NCBI GenBank assembly: GCA_964355855.1
Contig: CAYHFD010000004.1
Location: forward strand, 1-40,787
Origin: XYD1-FULL-44-32 sp964355855
GTDB taxonomy: Bacteria; Patescibacteriota; Minisyncoccia; Phycocordibacterales; XYD1-FULL-46-19
Reading direction: 5' to 3'
Length of the DNA: 40,787 nucleotides
Part shown: in pieces, positions 14,388-23,732 of the stretch
Layout: every line of letters starts with the position of its first letter
Position numbering within the stretch: the first letter of the stretch is position 1
The notes under the pieces: generated by a model
What the model saw: the letters and a program-made list of their open reading frames with translations, nothing else
Told to the model about the DNA's origin: nothing
Databases searched by the model: none
Position numbers and translations under genes: made by a program

Positions 14388-14874
14388 CGTTTATTTTATG
14401 TTCGTATAAACCGACGGCATGATCGATAAACAAAATGCCGTCCAGATGGTCAATTTCATGTTGAAAAATTTGGGCCATTAGACCAGTCCCATTCCAATTA
14501 AACCGATTGCCATTTTCGTCATAGGCCTGAACGGTCGCTTTATCGGCGCGTTTGGTTTGACCATAAATATGGCGGACTGATAGACAGCCTTCGTCTAGAG
14601 TCACTTTTTTCTTAGATAGTTTTATTATTTCAGGATTTATAAATACTGCATCACTGTCACTGTCAGAAAAAAGTTTTTTAGACACTAAAAATATTCTAAG
14701 TGATACCCCAATTTGGGGCGCGGCGATGGCCACACCGTCTGGACAACTAGCTAGAGCTGTCGACATATTAGAAATAATTTTACTTATTTTAGTCGTCTCA
14801 ATATCCGACAACAAAACTATTGCGGAGTTTTTTCTTAGGGTAGGGTTGTCTTTCTGAATAATACTTTTAGCCAT
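14371..14874 (-). CDS. def: Peptide deformylase
   Basis: Removes the N-formyl group from new proteins; metal enzyme. 167 residues. The three family motifs are intact: GVAIAAPQIG (motif 1), EGCLS with the metal-binding Cys (motif 2) and QHEIDHLDGILF with the two metal His and catalytic Glu (motif 3). It starts MAKSIIQKDNPTLRKNS, close to the usual start. It is the first gene of a def-fmt pair (17-base overlap) and lies 21 bases after priA on the same strand. The order priA-def-fmt is widespread in bacteria, which supports all three calls. Confidence 0.95.
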   Translation of the reverse strand: MAKSIIQKDNPTLRKNSAIVLLSDIETTKISKIISNMSTALASCPDGVAIAAPQIGVSLRIFLVSKKLFSDSDSDAVFINPEIIKLSKKKVTLDEGCLSVRHIYGQTKRADKATVQAYDENGNRFNWNGTGLMAQIFQHEIDHLDGILFIDHAVGLYEHKINDGEKH

Positions 14875-14895
14875 AGATTAACTATAACACAACTT

Positions 14896-16815
14896 TTATA
14901 TTATGTCAGCTGGTGCAATATTGATGATGAAAGAGGGGGGGAGGGCCCGTAGAACAGCCAATAACTCCTCGTTTACCCACTGTTTAGGCTCAAGCTTAAT
15001 AAGTAAGTTGGCATTATATTTACCCTTATTGGTTAGCGAGTCGGGTGAAGGATATATAATTGGTTCAAATTTTTCCAACAACTTGGCTAGTTTAGCTAAA
15101 TCGCGTTCGACTAGGTCTTTAAAACCCTGGCGGGAAATTTTAATTAGTATGGAAAATGGAGGATATTTTGACTCACTTCTGGCTTTAATTTCATCACGAT
15201 AAAATTCTAGGATGTTGCTATTGCTAAAATATTGCCAAACACCCTCATCAATTAATCGAGTTTGGATGATTAGTTCTTCTTTGGTTATTTCTTTTAGTTC
15301 GAATAAAAGGCGCATAATATTTTCTTGGGTGCGGTAGCCGGGTAAAGCGAACATGTGGTCAATAGTTACAACAGCAGAAAAATTAATCGGTTCAACAAAA
15401 TATCGGATAGCCATTTCTGTTCCGATTAGAACCGACCCTGGTGTAGCTAAATATTCAGCCATTATCTTTATAGCTTTAGCGGGGGTGGGAGCATAATCGG
15501 AATCTAGAATAAAAACTGGCCAGTCGGGGTTGGTAGCAAGCAATGATTCCCTTACTGTTTCGGTGCCCACTCCCAGTAAAGAAAGTCTCCAACCACCACA
15601 AATTGCACAGCGGTCGGTAATTTTATCACTATGGCCACAGTGATGACAGTGATAAGTCCTGGTGCTATTTTTTTGATTGTGTAGGGTGAGCGGTTGCTGA
15701 CAAGATTGGCAAGCAACCAGATTTTCACAGTCGTTGCAGACTAAAATTGGTGCCAACCCGCGCCGACCAACTAGCAAAAAAACCTTTTGTCTTTTGTGGG
15801 TATTGCGGCTGATGGTGGTTAGGATTTCAGGGTTAATAACTGTAAATTCTTTATCCTTTTCTTCACCCTTGTTTATTTTCATGTCAAAAATAGCCACTTT
15901 TGTTGCCGGTAGTAGACGATATTTTATGGTTGAAGCCGGTAAAATTTCTTTTTGTTCAAGGCGATAAATAGTTTCGGTGCGTAGGGTGGTATCGCCCAGA
16001 ATAAATTTTTGCTTACCGCTTTCGGCATAAAACTCGGCCGTTTTTCGGGGATCAATAAACGGTCGACTGATAGGAAGATAACTGTCATCGCCTTCTTTTT
16101 CAATCACAATGGCCCCTAAATTTTGTTTAGGGTAGGAAAGATATAAGGGAGTAGTAATAATGAGTTGGGGATGGCTCGCTCCCCGGGCTTTTTGCCAGTG
16201 ATTTAGGATTGTTGGAGTTGGAATTTTAGAGTGCAAGACAACGGTGTGTTGCTCAATTCCTTTACCAAGTAAAGGAAAAATTTTTTCAGCATCGATGGCG
16301 GTGGGTACCAATACTAATACCGACTGATTTTTAGCAAAAGTTTCTCTAACCAGACTACGATAAAAAGATATTCGCTCCTCAACCGAATCTTGAATAGCCA
16401 ATTTATCAATCAGGGTTCCACTGGCAAGACTATTTTTAGGATTTTCGGTTTTATTGTTTTCCGGCCAATTTGTTTTTTCGATTGATTCTAGAATTGACCT
16501 GGGAGTTGTTGTTTTTATTACTTGACCCAAGGAAGAAGCAAAATATTCGGCCGAGCGTTGGCAGGCATTTAAAAAATCAGTCTGAAAAAAATTCGAACAG
16601 CTAATCCGAGTTATTTTTTTTAAACTAAAGGAAGATGACTTAAGGCTAGATTTTTGGGTGTTGGCGGGCACACATTCAAGTACCAGAGCTGAAACATTAC
16701 GGTTTTTAACTGGCACTTTAACCACACTCCCTGGGGGGATTTCATTTTTAGAAAAATAGGTGAGCTGGTCTTTGAATATACCTTTCTCGATTGGGGCAAC
16801 AGTAACAATATTCAT
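14896..16815 (-). CDS. priA: PriA-like primosomal protein with degenerate helicase motifs
   Basis: 639 residues from the ATG at 16815 (MNIVTVAPIEKGIFKDQLTYF). PriA restarts stalled forks: a DNA-binding domain, a superfamily 2 helicase core and an inserted zinc domain. The N-terminal domain and the zinc domain are intact, with eight Cys in CNDCENLVACQSC and CHHCGHSDKITDRCAIC (about residues 360-406). The ATPase motifs are not. The expected Walker A (GxTGSGKT) is absent before VLVLVPTAIDAEKIF. The DEEHD motif reads EKEGD (IVIEKEGDDSYLP). The region of motifs V and VI (GTEMAIRYF, then RTQENIMRLL) lacks the usual GTQM-K and Q-GRAGR. It is probably a loading or structural factor without helicase activity. 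An upstream in-frame ATG at 16845 is possible. Confidence 0.85.
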   Translation of the reverse strand: MNIVTVAPIEKGIFKDQLTYFSKNEIPPGSVVKVPVKNRNVSALVLECVPANTQKSSLKSSSFSLKKITRISCSNFFQTDFLNACQRSAEYFASSLGQVIKTTTPRSILESIEKTNWPENNKTENPKNSLASGTLIDKLAIQDSVEERISFYRSLVRETFAKNQSVLVLVPTAIDAEKIFPLLGKGIEQHTVVLHSKIPTPTILNHWQKARGASHPQLIITTPLYLSYPKQNLGAIVIEKEGDDSYLPISRPFIDPRKTAEFYAESGKQKFILGDTTLRTETIYRLEQKEILPASTIKYRLLPATKVAIFDMKINKGEEKDKEFTVINPEILTTISRNTHKRQKVFLLVGRRGLAPILVCNDCENLVACQSCQQPLTLHNQKNSTRTYHCHHCGHSDKITDRCAICGGWRLSLLGVGTETVRESLLATNPDWPVFILDSDYAPTPAKAIKIMAEYLATPGSVLIGTEMAIRYFVEPINFSAVVTIDHMFALPGYRTQENIMRLLFELKEITKEELIIQTRLIDEGVWQYFSNSNILEFYRDEIKARSESKYPPFSILIKISRQGFKDLVERDLAKLAKLLEKFEPIIYPSPDSLTNKGKYNANLLIKLEPKQWVNEELLAVLRALPPSFIINIAPADII

Positions 16816-16951
16816 AGTCTTTTTGCTATTGGATTTAGTATACACCGGCAGGCTAACTTATCCACTAAAAGGGCTATTTATAATGAAATTTAAGGTACAA
16901 ATAGACAGACAAATAGAATATAATATGTAGTGAGCCATAGCGTCTGCCCTT

Positions 16952-18589
16952 ATGGATTTTTTACCTTACCAAAGAAAAATAACGCCTGAAAAACAAACAC
17001 TCAACTCTGACGATGTGAATCAGACTGACCTGCCAAATCCGGTGCCTAGCCGTAGTCTAGCGGAAATGGGCCGGTTCTCTTTGGTGGTTTTATCTGAAGC
17101 TCAAAAAAAACAGTCCACTCTAGTGCCGGTGTTGGGCTTGCTTTTGGCCCTGGCCTTACTAAGTGCGGGAGAAAAAATATCAGATAAATTAGCCGTGGCT
17201 AGTTTAAGTAATAATAAAATGAATTTTTCTAGGCTAACTATGCCAAGTCTGGCCTGGCCCGAAATTTCTTTTCGTCATGCCGATATGTTGGCGGTAGCTT
17301 TGCGTGGTTATGGTCACAGCCGAACCGAAATCCAAAAAATAGAAGCTAGTGTTCTGGCGATTACGACTAGAAAAGTTGTGACCTCAAAGGATATTGTTTC
17401 TAGTGATTTGCGTAATGCTCGGGACGAGATTGCATTTTACACTAATCAAAAAAATCAGCAGATTGATGTTTGGGCTCGCCAGCTTGGTGGACAAAAAGAA
17501 AATTTGACGGCTAACCTTAGGGTCGCTGCTCAAAATTTAAACCAACAGGTAGTGGTTGGTGAAAAAAAGTTTGAAAAAATTATGTCTTTAACTGATATGC
17601 CGGATGGGCAGGTGGCTATGTCTGGTCGTTTATCTAAAAATATTTTAACGGAAACAAAATTAGTTATTATCGATAGTCGACAACGAGCCAGAAGTACCGT
17701 CGCTAGGGGAGATGCCTTACTTTATCAACCGGTGGCTATTTTGAGTAGTGGCTTAAAGGTGGCCGGTGATACTCTTTTTGCTTGGCACCAGAGTGGTCAA
17801 AAACTTGCGACGGTGATTGGTGAAAGTGTTGAAAAGAAATCAGCTTTGGTCCAGAGTGAATTTATCAAACTTGGCCAGCAGACCAACCTAATATTAGCCA
17901 ATACTCAAGTGGTAGCTGGGTCAATCGAAGAATTGGCAATTAGTTCATCCCAACAGGTTCATAAAGGTGCTCAAAATATTGAAACTAGTTTTAACGAGGG
18001 GTTGGCTCTCGCGACCATGTCTGATCGGGCTATATTTGCGGTGGCCGAATACAGTGTCGCTAGTGTTGATACCGCGATGAGTAAAACCATTTCTTTAACC
18101 ACTCGTTTGTGGTATGCCGTACCGACGGCGGTCATAGATAGTTTGGCGGCAATTGGTCGCGAATTGATTAATTTTTCGGTAAATATCAAAAATCGTTGGC
18201 AAGAATTTGTTTTGGGGTCGAAATCAAGCCTGGTTAATTCGAGTCTGGCTGGTGATCAAACAGCCGGGACGGCTTTACTAAGAGAACAAATAAGACAAGA
18301 GTTGTTAAATGAGCTAGAGGGTGAATTTGGCTCGGTTTTTGAGCGTTTGCGGGCTGGTTACCCAATGGTGGTTCAAGAACCAAAAAATGGTGAAAGGGGA
18401 GTGGTTATAGTTCCCGAGGGCAAGACTCCGGAAAGTAACGCGGTGGTGCGGGGACGACTAAAACAAATGTTCTCTGATCCAATAAATGTGAAATTTGATG
18501 TCGATGGTCAGTCGGGGGTCGTCACACCAGAATTTCGGAGCCGGACTGGTGAAAATTATATTTTCCTTTTAACGCCGATTAAAAAATAA
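16952..18589 (+). CDS. Long helical membrane-anchored protein of unknown function
   Basis: 545 residues. A polar N-terminus is followed by one hydrophobic segment at about 57-72 (VLGLLLALALLSAGEKISD). The long remainder, up to about residue 470, is rich in A, Q, K and S with helical periodicity and probably forms coiled coils. A short C-terminal region has beta character (GERGVVIVPEGK and SGVVTPEFRSRTGENYIFLL). No known domain is recognised. The promoter may be TATAAT at 16919-16924. It is first in a run of four genes (16952-22214) with gaps of one to two bases, all apparently exported or membrane-bound, so it is probably part of one envelope structure. Confidence 0.75.
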   Translation: MDFLPYQRKITPEKQTLNSDDVNQTDLPNPVPSRSLAEMGRFSLVVLSEAQKKQSTLVPVLGLLLALALLSAGEKISDKLAVASLSNNKMNFSRLTMPSLAWPEISFRHADMLAVALRGYGHSRTEIQKIEASVLAITTRKVVTSKDIVSSDLRNARDEIAFYTNQKNQQIDVWARQLGGQKENLTANLRVAAQNLNQQVVVGEKKFEKIMSLTDMPDGQVAMSGRLSKNILTETKLVIIDSRQRARSTVARGDALLYQPVAILSSGLKVAGDTLFAWHQSGQKLATVIGESVEKKSALVQSEFIKLGQQTNLILANTQVVAGSIEELAISSSQQVHKGAQNIETSFNEGLALATMSDRAIFAVAEYSVASVDTAMSKTISLTTRLWYAVPTAVIDSLAAIGRELINFSVNIKNRWQEFVLGSKSSLVNSSLAGDQTAGTALLREQIRQELLNELEGEFGSVFERLRAGYPMVVQEPKNGERGVVIVPEGKTPESNAVVRGRLKQMFSDPINVKFDVDGQSGVVTPEFRSRTGENYIFLLTPIKK

Positions 18590-18590
18590 T

Positions 18591-19478
18591 ATGACTAAGT
18601 ATCTTTGGCTGATAATAATTATAGTTGGGCTAAGCGCTCAAAGCGTTCAAGCCCAAAGCCGGCCTTTTTTTGGGGTGGCTCCGACTAAATTAGAAATATC
18701 AGTCAAGCCAGGTCAAGCCGAAACTAAAAGCGTCAAAGTGGTCAATCATTTAGGGGGCCCCGCGCAATTTAATCTGGCTTTAGAAAGTTTTGCGCCGGAA
18801 AATAATGGGCGCGGAGTGATTATCTCCGATAAAGATTTATACTATGTGGAAAAATATATCTCTACCCCGTATCAGCAATTTACTTTAGCGGAGGGGGAAG
18901 CGGTGAATATTCCGGTCACAGTGACGGCTCCGGCTGGCGGGGGGCCTAGTAGTATTTTTGGAGTGCTCGCGATTGAGGGCCAGGTTATAGGCGAAGTCCA
19001 AGCGGCGACGCGCTTAAGCTCCCGGTTGGGGGTTTTAATATTTATTAAGACGGCTGGCCAGCAACAAGAGCAAGGTCAACTAACGGCTTTGGGGCTGGTG
19101 GGGGGGCCGATTAATTTTATGGCCGGCCAGCCGAGAGCTGTCTATATTTCCTACAAAAATACTGGCAATGTTCATCTTAATCCTTATGGTTATATTGACG
19201 CCAAATATTTTGGGGTTTTGGGAACACAAAAAATTGCGGTTAACCCGTGGTTTGTTTTACCGGATTCGACTAGGACCAATGAGATTGTTTACCCTCGCCG
19301 TTTGGCCTACGGTCCTTATTTATTTACGCTGAAACAAAACCGGGGGTATGGTGATATTATTGATAAGCAGTCTTTTTTCGGGTTGCTTTTACCTTCCCGC
19401 TTGGTCACCCTCTTATCTGGGCTGGGTTTAGTCCTATTTTTTATCCTGATTAGAAAAATGTTAAAACGACCAGAATAA
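18591..19478 (+). CDS. DUF916-like exported protein with C-terminal membrane anchor
   Basis: 295 residues. A signal peptide (about 1-21, cleavage near SVQAQS) is followed by RPFFGVAPTKLEISVKPGQ, the type of start seen in DUF916 proteins and pili-chaperone-like folds (beta-sandwich with V-x-V-x-N repeats). A second beta domain follows from about residue 165. A C-terminal transmembrane helix (about 265-288) ends in a basic tail, KMLKRPE. In Firmicutes DUF916 proteins occur next to WxL wall-binding proteins. The next gene here has W-x-L-like motifs, so the same kind of pair may exist. Family placement is tentative; the beta-rich surface topology is clear. Confidence 0.7.
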   Translation: MTKYLWLIIIIVGLSAQSVQAQSRPFFGVAPTKLEISVKPGQAETKSVKVVNHLGGPAQFNLALESFAPENNGRGVIISDKDLYYVEKYISTPYQQFTLAEGEAVNIPVTVTAPAGGGPSSIFGVLAIEGQVIGEVQAATRLSSRLGVLIFIKTAGQQQEQGQLTALGLVGGPINFMAGQPRAVYISYKNTGNVHLNPYGYIDAKYFGVLGTQKIAVNPWFVLPDSTRTNEIVYPRRLAYGPYLFTLKQNRGYGDIIDKQSFFGLLLPSRLVTLLSGLGLVLFFILIRKMLKRPE

Positions 19479-19479
19479 G

Positions 19480-20241
19480 ATGAAAATTTTTTTAACCATT
19501 GCTATTAGTAGTTGCCTCTCCTTTGCTTTCGCGGGGGTGGGGCTTGCTTATGTGGCGGAAAGTACCAGTTATAAAATTGAAAGTGATAGTCTAAACTTTG
19601 GCGGGACGGAAAATTCAACCTCGACTTCCTTTAATTTAAGCGATACTTTTGGTGAACTGGCGACTGGGACCTCGACCAGTGCCTCATTTAATTTGCATGC
19701 TGGTTACCGGGCAGTAGAAAATGCCACAGTGATTTTAACTCTCACCGCGCCAGCTGATGTGGCTTTGGGCGCTCTCGACCAAGGGGAAGAAACTTCCGGC
19801 CAGGCGGTGTGGAATGTGGCCACCAATAATCCCGCTGGCTATCGTTTGTCGGTAAAATCCAGCACCGAGCCGGCCCTAAAAAAATCGACCACGGATAGCT
19901 TTACTGACTATAGCCCAACGGATGGGGTTAGTACTCCAGCCCATGATTGGTCCCTGGGGGCCAGTAGCGCTTTGTTTGGGTTTACTCCCGAGGGGACCGA
20001 TGTCGTCGCGCGCTTTAAGGACAATGGTTCCACCTGCGCGACTGGTAGTGGTAATATTACCAATAGTTGCTGGGCAGGTCTCTCCACCACCAATCAAACT
20101 ATTGCCGAAAAAACATCAGCCAATGCTGGTGTCGGTGGTACCGATACCACCGTTCGCTTGCGGGCTGGCCTTGGTCGTGATTCGCAAATTGGTAGTGGCG
20201 ATTATACCGCCAATATTATAGTCACGGCGATTACTTTATAA
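19480..20241 (+). CDS. Secreted Ser/Thr-rich surface protein with WxL-like features
   Basis: 253 residues. A signal peptide (about 1-23) is followed by a Ser/Thr/Asn-rich part (SLNFGGTENSTSTSFNLSDT). A beta-rich domain from about residue 83 contains W111-N-V and W157-S-L and ends in GSGDYTANIIVTAITL, similar in layout to WxL domains, which end in a G-x-Y-x-x-x-x-x-x-T strand. Two Cys (186, 197) may pair. There is no membrane anchor or sortase motif, so retention would be by binding the wall or the neighbouring anchored proteins. Codon use is G/C-richer than in the surrounding genes. Similarity to WxL is by eye and unproven. Confidence 0.65.
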   Translation: MKIFLTIAISSCLSFAFAGVGLAYVAESTSYKIESDSLNFGGTENSTSTSFNLSDTFGELATGTSTSASFNLHAGYRAVENATVILTLTAPADVALGALDQGEETSGQAVWNVATNNPAGYRLSVKSSTEPALKKSTTDSFTDYSPTDGVSTPAHDWSLGASSALFGFTPEGTDVVARFKDNGSTCATGSGNITNSCWAGLSTTNQTIAEKTSANAGVGGTDTTVRLRAGLGRDSQIGSGDYTANIIVTAITL

Positions 20242-20243
20242 AT

Positions 20244-22214
20244 ATGTTCAGAACCAAATTATTATTACTGGCCAATATCATCCTTGGGTTAGCTTTGGCT
20301 GGTGTGGTCTGGGCCGAGTCTACCGATGGGGTGGGCGTAACTTTGTCGGTACCCCCACCTCCTCCTGATTGTACTGATTGTACCACTTATGGCTGTAAGG
20401 ACCCGACCGCCAAAAATTATAGTCCCAATGCTAATGTCGCCGATAACTCTTTATGTAAATATTATATTTTAGGTTGTACCGACCCCGGGGCGGAAAATTA
20501 TAATAGTCTGGCCGAGCGCGATGATTTGTCTTGTACCTATGTGCCGATGGCGACCGATTTTGAGGCCACTTATGAGGTCGTTGGTAAAAAGGGATTATTA
20601 TCGTGGAATAATCCGACCGGTTTTGCCAATCTAGCCGGTGTGCGGCTGGTCCGTAAAACTGGTTCTATTCCCACGACTATTACCGATGGCACTGTTGTAT
20701 ATGACGGGTTGGGTGAAGAAGCCCAAGACGCCAGTGTTCAATTAGATATTCGTTATTATTATGCTTTATTTGTGCGTTCTACCACTGGGCATTATTCAGC
20801 ACCGGCCGTGGCCGTGCTTACGCCCGGGCAAGATGATGATGACCCCTTTGAAGAATTTCCCACGGCCATTAGTGATGATCCCTTGATCTCGGCGCTCAAT
20901 TTAGGTGATTTTATTTTTACTCAAGTTGGTGAAAGGCCCCAATATTTTGGCCGTAATGGTTTGGTCACCATTAAAGGTGATAAAAATTTCACCGTGACTT
21001 TACCTTATGAAAAAGTACCGGAAGTTCTAAAGACCATTGGTATTACTCTTCATGATCCGATCGACCAGTCTAAAACATTTTCTTTTACCCTCCGCTTAAA
21101 TCGAGCTAAAACCGCTTACACCGCTACGGTCGCTCCGCTTGGACGCACTGGTACTTATCGGGTGAGTATCTATGTTTTAAATTTTGCCGATCAGACGATC
21201 AAAAAAATCACGGGCAATTTGATGGTGGCTACTCCGGGGTTTTTACCGTCGGGAACTTTGCGAGCCGCGGGGCAAATCGGCCAAAAATTGGCAGTCGGGG
21301 TGGGTATTGGGGCTATTTTGTTTCAAACTTTAGGTTTGACTTCTCACTTGAACTCCATCGCTGATTTATATTTAATATTGATGCGTTTACTGGGGTGGCT
21401 CTTAGGGTTGGTTGGCTTTAAGAAAAAAAGTAAGCCGTGGGGGACGGTTTATGACGCGGTGACCAAACGTCCCATTGACCCGGCCTATGTAACTGTCGAG
21501 TCGGGACCAGTTGGAACACAAACATCCTCGGCGATTACTGATATTGATGGTCGCTATGGCTTCTTATTACCAGCGGGAACTTATATATTAAAGGCGGGAA
21601 AAACCCACTATTCATTTCCGTCACGTACTTTGTACGGCAAAAATCGGGATGAACTGTATAATAATTTATACTTTGGCGAGCCGGTGCGGGTTGAGGGTGA
21701 AGAGATAATAAATAAAAATATTCCTCTTGACCCGATTGGTTTTGACTGGAACGAGTTTGCTAAATCAAAATCAGAATTTTTCAAAATTTATTCTCTAAAA
21801 GAAATTAGACGAAATCGTGTTTTTTCGGTTTTTTACTTAGCGGGTTTAATTATTTCAGTGGCCAGTTTAATAATTACACCCAGCTGGCTCGATATTATTG
21901 TTTTATTGTTTTACGGTCTATTATTTATTTTCCAAAAATATTGGCTGGCGCGACACAAGCCAGTCCAAATTAAGAGTAAAACAACTGGTGAACCACTACC
22001 TTTTGCTATCGTTCGCTTTTATTTAGCCGGTATTGACACCGAAATAAAGTCAGTGGTGGCCGATGAACTGGGACGTTTTTATGTTTTATTGCGACCAGAA
22101 ACATATTATTACACGATTGAAGAGAAAGAGGTGAGTGGCACTTACCACAAGGTTTATACTTCGGAACCGGTAAATTTGTCTCGTGGGGTAATTACGGCTG
22201 ATGTAATTTTATAA
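20244..22214 (+). CDS. Large surface and membrane protein with Cys-rich repeats and carboxypeptidase-regulatory-like domains
   Basis: 656 residues. A signal peptide (about 1-24) precedes two Cys-rich units of type GC-[TK]-DPxAxNYxxxAxxxDxSC (about residues 50-92). A fibronectin-like part follows (about 95-195), then further beta-rich sequence to about 340. Membrane segments lie near 345-390, followed by a carboxypeptidase-regulatory-like domain (WGTVYDAVTKRPIDPAYVTV to about 495). Two more helices lie near 532-575, and a second such domain (IKSKTTGEPLPFAIVRFYL to the end) closes the protein. The C-terminal domains may be cytoplasmic or outside, depending on helix count. It is the last of four linked envelope genes and overlaps the convergent murA fusion by six bases. 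The role is unknown; adhesion or surface assembly is the likeliest. Confidence 0.72.
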   Translation: MFRTKLLLLANIILGLALAGVVWAESTDGVGVTLSVPPPPPDCTDCTTYGCKDPTAKNYSPNANVADNSLCKYYILGCTDPGAENYNSLAERDDLSCTYVPMATDFEATYEVVGKKGLLSWNNPTGFANLAGVRLVRKTGSIPTTITDGTVVYDGLGEEAQDASVQLDIRYYYALFVRSTTGHYSAPAVAVLTPGQDDDDPFEEFPTAISDDPLISALNLGDFIFTQVGERPQYFGRNGLVTIKGDKNFTVTLPYEKVPEVLKTIGITLHDPIDQSKTFSFTLRLNRAKTAYTATVAPLGRTGTYRVSIYVLNFADQTIKKITGNLMVATPGFLPSGTLRAAGQIGQKLAVGVGIGAILFQTLGLTSHLNSIADLYLILMRLLGWLLGLVGFKKKSKPWGTVYDAVTKRPIDPAYVTVESGPVGTQTSSAITDIDGRYGFLLPAGTYILKAGKTHYSFPSRTLYGKNRDELYNNLYFGEPVRVEGEEIINKNIPLDPIGFDWNEFAKSKSEFFKIYSLKEIRRNRVFSVFYLAGLIISVASLIITPSWLDIIVLLFYGLLFIFQKYWLARHKPVQIKSKTTGEPLPFAIVRFYLAGIDTEIKSVVADELGRFYVLLRPETYYYTIEEKEVSGTYHKVYTSEPVNLSRGVITADVIL

Positions 22215-23732
22215 ACCACCAATAACTTTAATATCAGCCCCAATGGCATTTAAACGGCTGGCTATTTCTTCATAACCACGATTTATTGAGTAAATATTTC
22301 GTAAAATAGAGGTGCCCGGAGCAGCCAACATGGCAATAAAGATAATCATGGCTGGTCGAAGAGCGGGGGGACAGACCACCTGGGCTACTTTCAGTGGTGT
22401 TTTGCCGGTGACAAATACTCGATGGGGGTCGGCCAGAGTAACCTGGGCGCCGAGGCGGTTTAGCTCGGTAAAATAAACAGCTCGGTTTTCCCACATCCAA
22501 TCATGAATTAAGGTTGTGCCGGTAGCCTGGGTAGCAATCGGCACAAAAAATGGCAGGTTGTCCGAATTTATTCCTGGATAAGGTAGGGCGTGGATTTTAT
22601 CGGCCGGGGCTTTTAATGAGGAAGGAAAAACATCAATATCTACTAAATCGGTTCGGCCATTATACGATTTATAACGTTTAGAAGTTTTAAATTTTAGGCC
22701 CATTTTTTCTAGCTTTAGAAGTTCAACAGCCAAAAAATCGATGGGACATCTTTTGATATTAAGTTTAGAACCGGTGGTGGCGGCAATGGCAATAAACATC
22801 ATCGACTCAATCGGGTCTTCGCTGTTGTAGTATTCTAGGGGGATATCTAATTTATTTAGACCCTCGACAACTAGATTGGTGGTACCAATACCTTCGATTT
22901 TAACACCCGCTGATTGTAAGAAAAAACAAAGTTCTTGAACCTGATAATTAGGGGGCGCAAAACGGATAGTAGTTTTTCCGGGTACAAGGGCTGATCCCAT
23001 TAAGATATTATTGGTCGCCGTGTCGCTGGCTTCGTACATTACAATATCGGCTGGTTTACATTTGCCAGTCTTAATTTCGTAGTCATTTTCTTTAGTGGTA
23101 ATTTTTATACCCAGTTGTTCAAGACCAAAACGGTGGGCGGCAATAGTGCGATTACCCATTTTACAGCCACCAGCGTGGGGAAGGTGAAATGATTTTAAAT
23201 AATGAGCCAGGGGCCCAATAAGCATTAGACTGGAGCGTATTTTAGCGGCTGATTCTTTGTTTAATGACATTAAATTAAATTGCCGGGGCGGGAGTATTTC
23301 GACAGTATTTTTAGCGGTCCAGCGAACAACAACACCGAGGCTTTCCATAATCTCAATTAAACGAAAAACTTCTTCAATGCGCGATATGCCGTGCAAAATG
23401 GTCTTGCTTTTGTTTAAAAGTGAGGCACATAAAAGTACGACTGAACCATTTTTAGAAAAATTAGTGATAATAGTACCAGATACTTTTTTACCACCCTTAA
23501 TTTCAAAGTCTAAGGATTGGGAAATCGAGACAATACTTCGATTTAAAACCCGACTAATTTTTTGCAGTTTTTGGGTGCTAAAATTTTGTTGGCCAGCCTC
23601 CATGCGGGCGACGGCCGATTGGGAAGTTTGCAGGGCCTTGGCAAAAGTCGCTTGAGTTAAATTTTTTTCTTCCCGTAATTGTTTAATAAAAAAGCCAATC
23701 TTTTGTTGGGGGTTGTTTGTTGATTTAGACAT
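22209..23732 (-). CDS. murA: XRE-type HTH fused to MurA (UDP-GlcNAc 1-carboxyvinyltransferase)
   Basis: 507 residues. Residues about 11-70 are a complete Cro/C1-type HTH (IGFFIKQLREEKNLTQATFA, then LQTSQSAVARMEAGQQNFS). Residues about 80-507 are MurA, which transfers enolpyruvate from PEP to UDP-GlcNAc in the first committed step of murein synthesis. Active-site features are K94-N95 (SKNGSV), the fosfomycin-target Cys190 and Arg195 (HAGGCKMGNRT), D391 (PGINSDN), R417 (ENR) and R485 (NRGYE). The usual D-L-R motif is A457-L-R, so the Asp near the active site is lost. The start codon sits in a perfect palindrome (23729-23752), a probable operator for the protein itself. The fusion could couple the enzyme to transcription. 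The enzyme may be active, weak or purely regulatory. Confidence 0.9.
   Translation of the reverse strand: MSKSTNNPQQKIGFFIKQLREEKNLTQATFAKALQTSQSAVARMEAGQQNFSTQKLQKISRVLNRSIVSISQSLDFEIKGGKKVSGTIITNFSKNGSVVLLCASLLNKSKTILHGISRIEEVFRLIEIMESLGVVVRWTAKNTVEILPPRQFNLMSLNKESAAKIRSSLMLIGPLAHYLKSFHLPHAGGCKMGNRTIAAHRFGLEQLGIKITTKENDYEIKTGKCKPADIVMYEASDTATNNILMGSALVPGKTTIRFAPPNYQVQELCFFLQSAGVKIEGIGTTNLVVEGLNKLDIPLEYYNSEDPIESMMFIAIAATTGSKLNIKRCPIDFLAVELLKLEKMGLKFKTSKRYKSYNGRTDLVDIDVFPSSLKAPADKIHALPYPGINSDNLPFFVPIATQATGTTLIHDWMWENRAVYFTELNRLGAQVTLADPHRVFVTGKTPLKVAQVVCPPALRPAMIIFIAMLAAPGTSILRNIYSINRGYEEIASRLNAIGADIKVIGGL

Noticed and set aside
19922..20221. Alternative frame within the WxL-like gene
   Set aside because: The main frame has a signal peptide and ordered domain; the alternative is a composition shadow.
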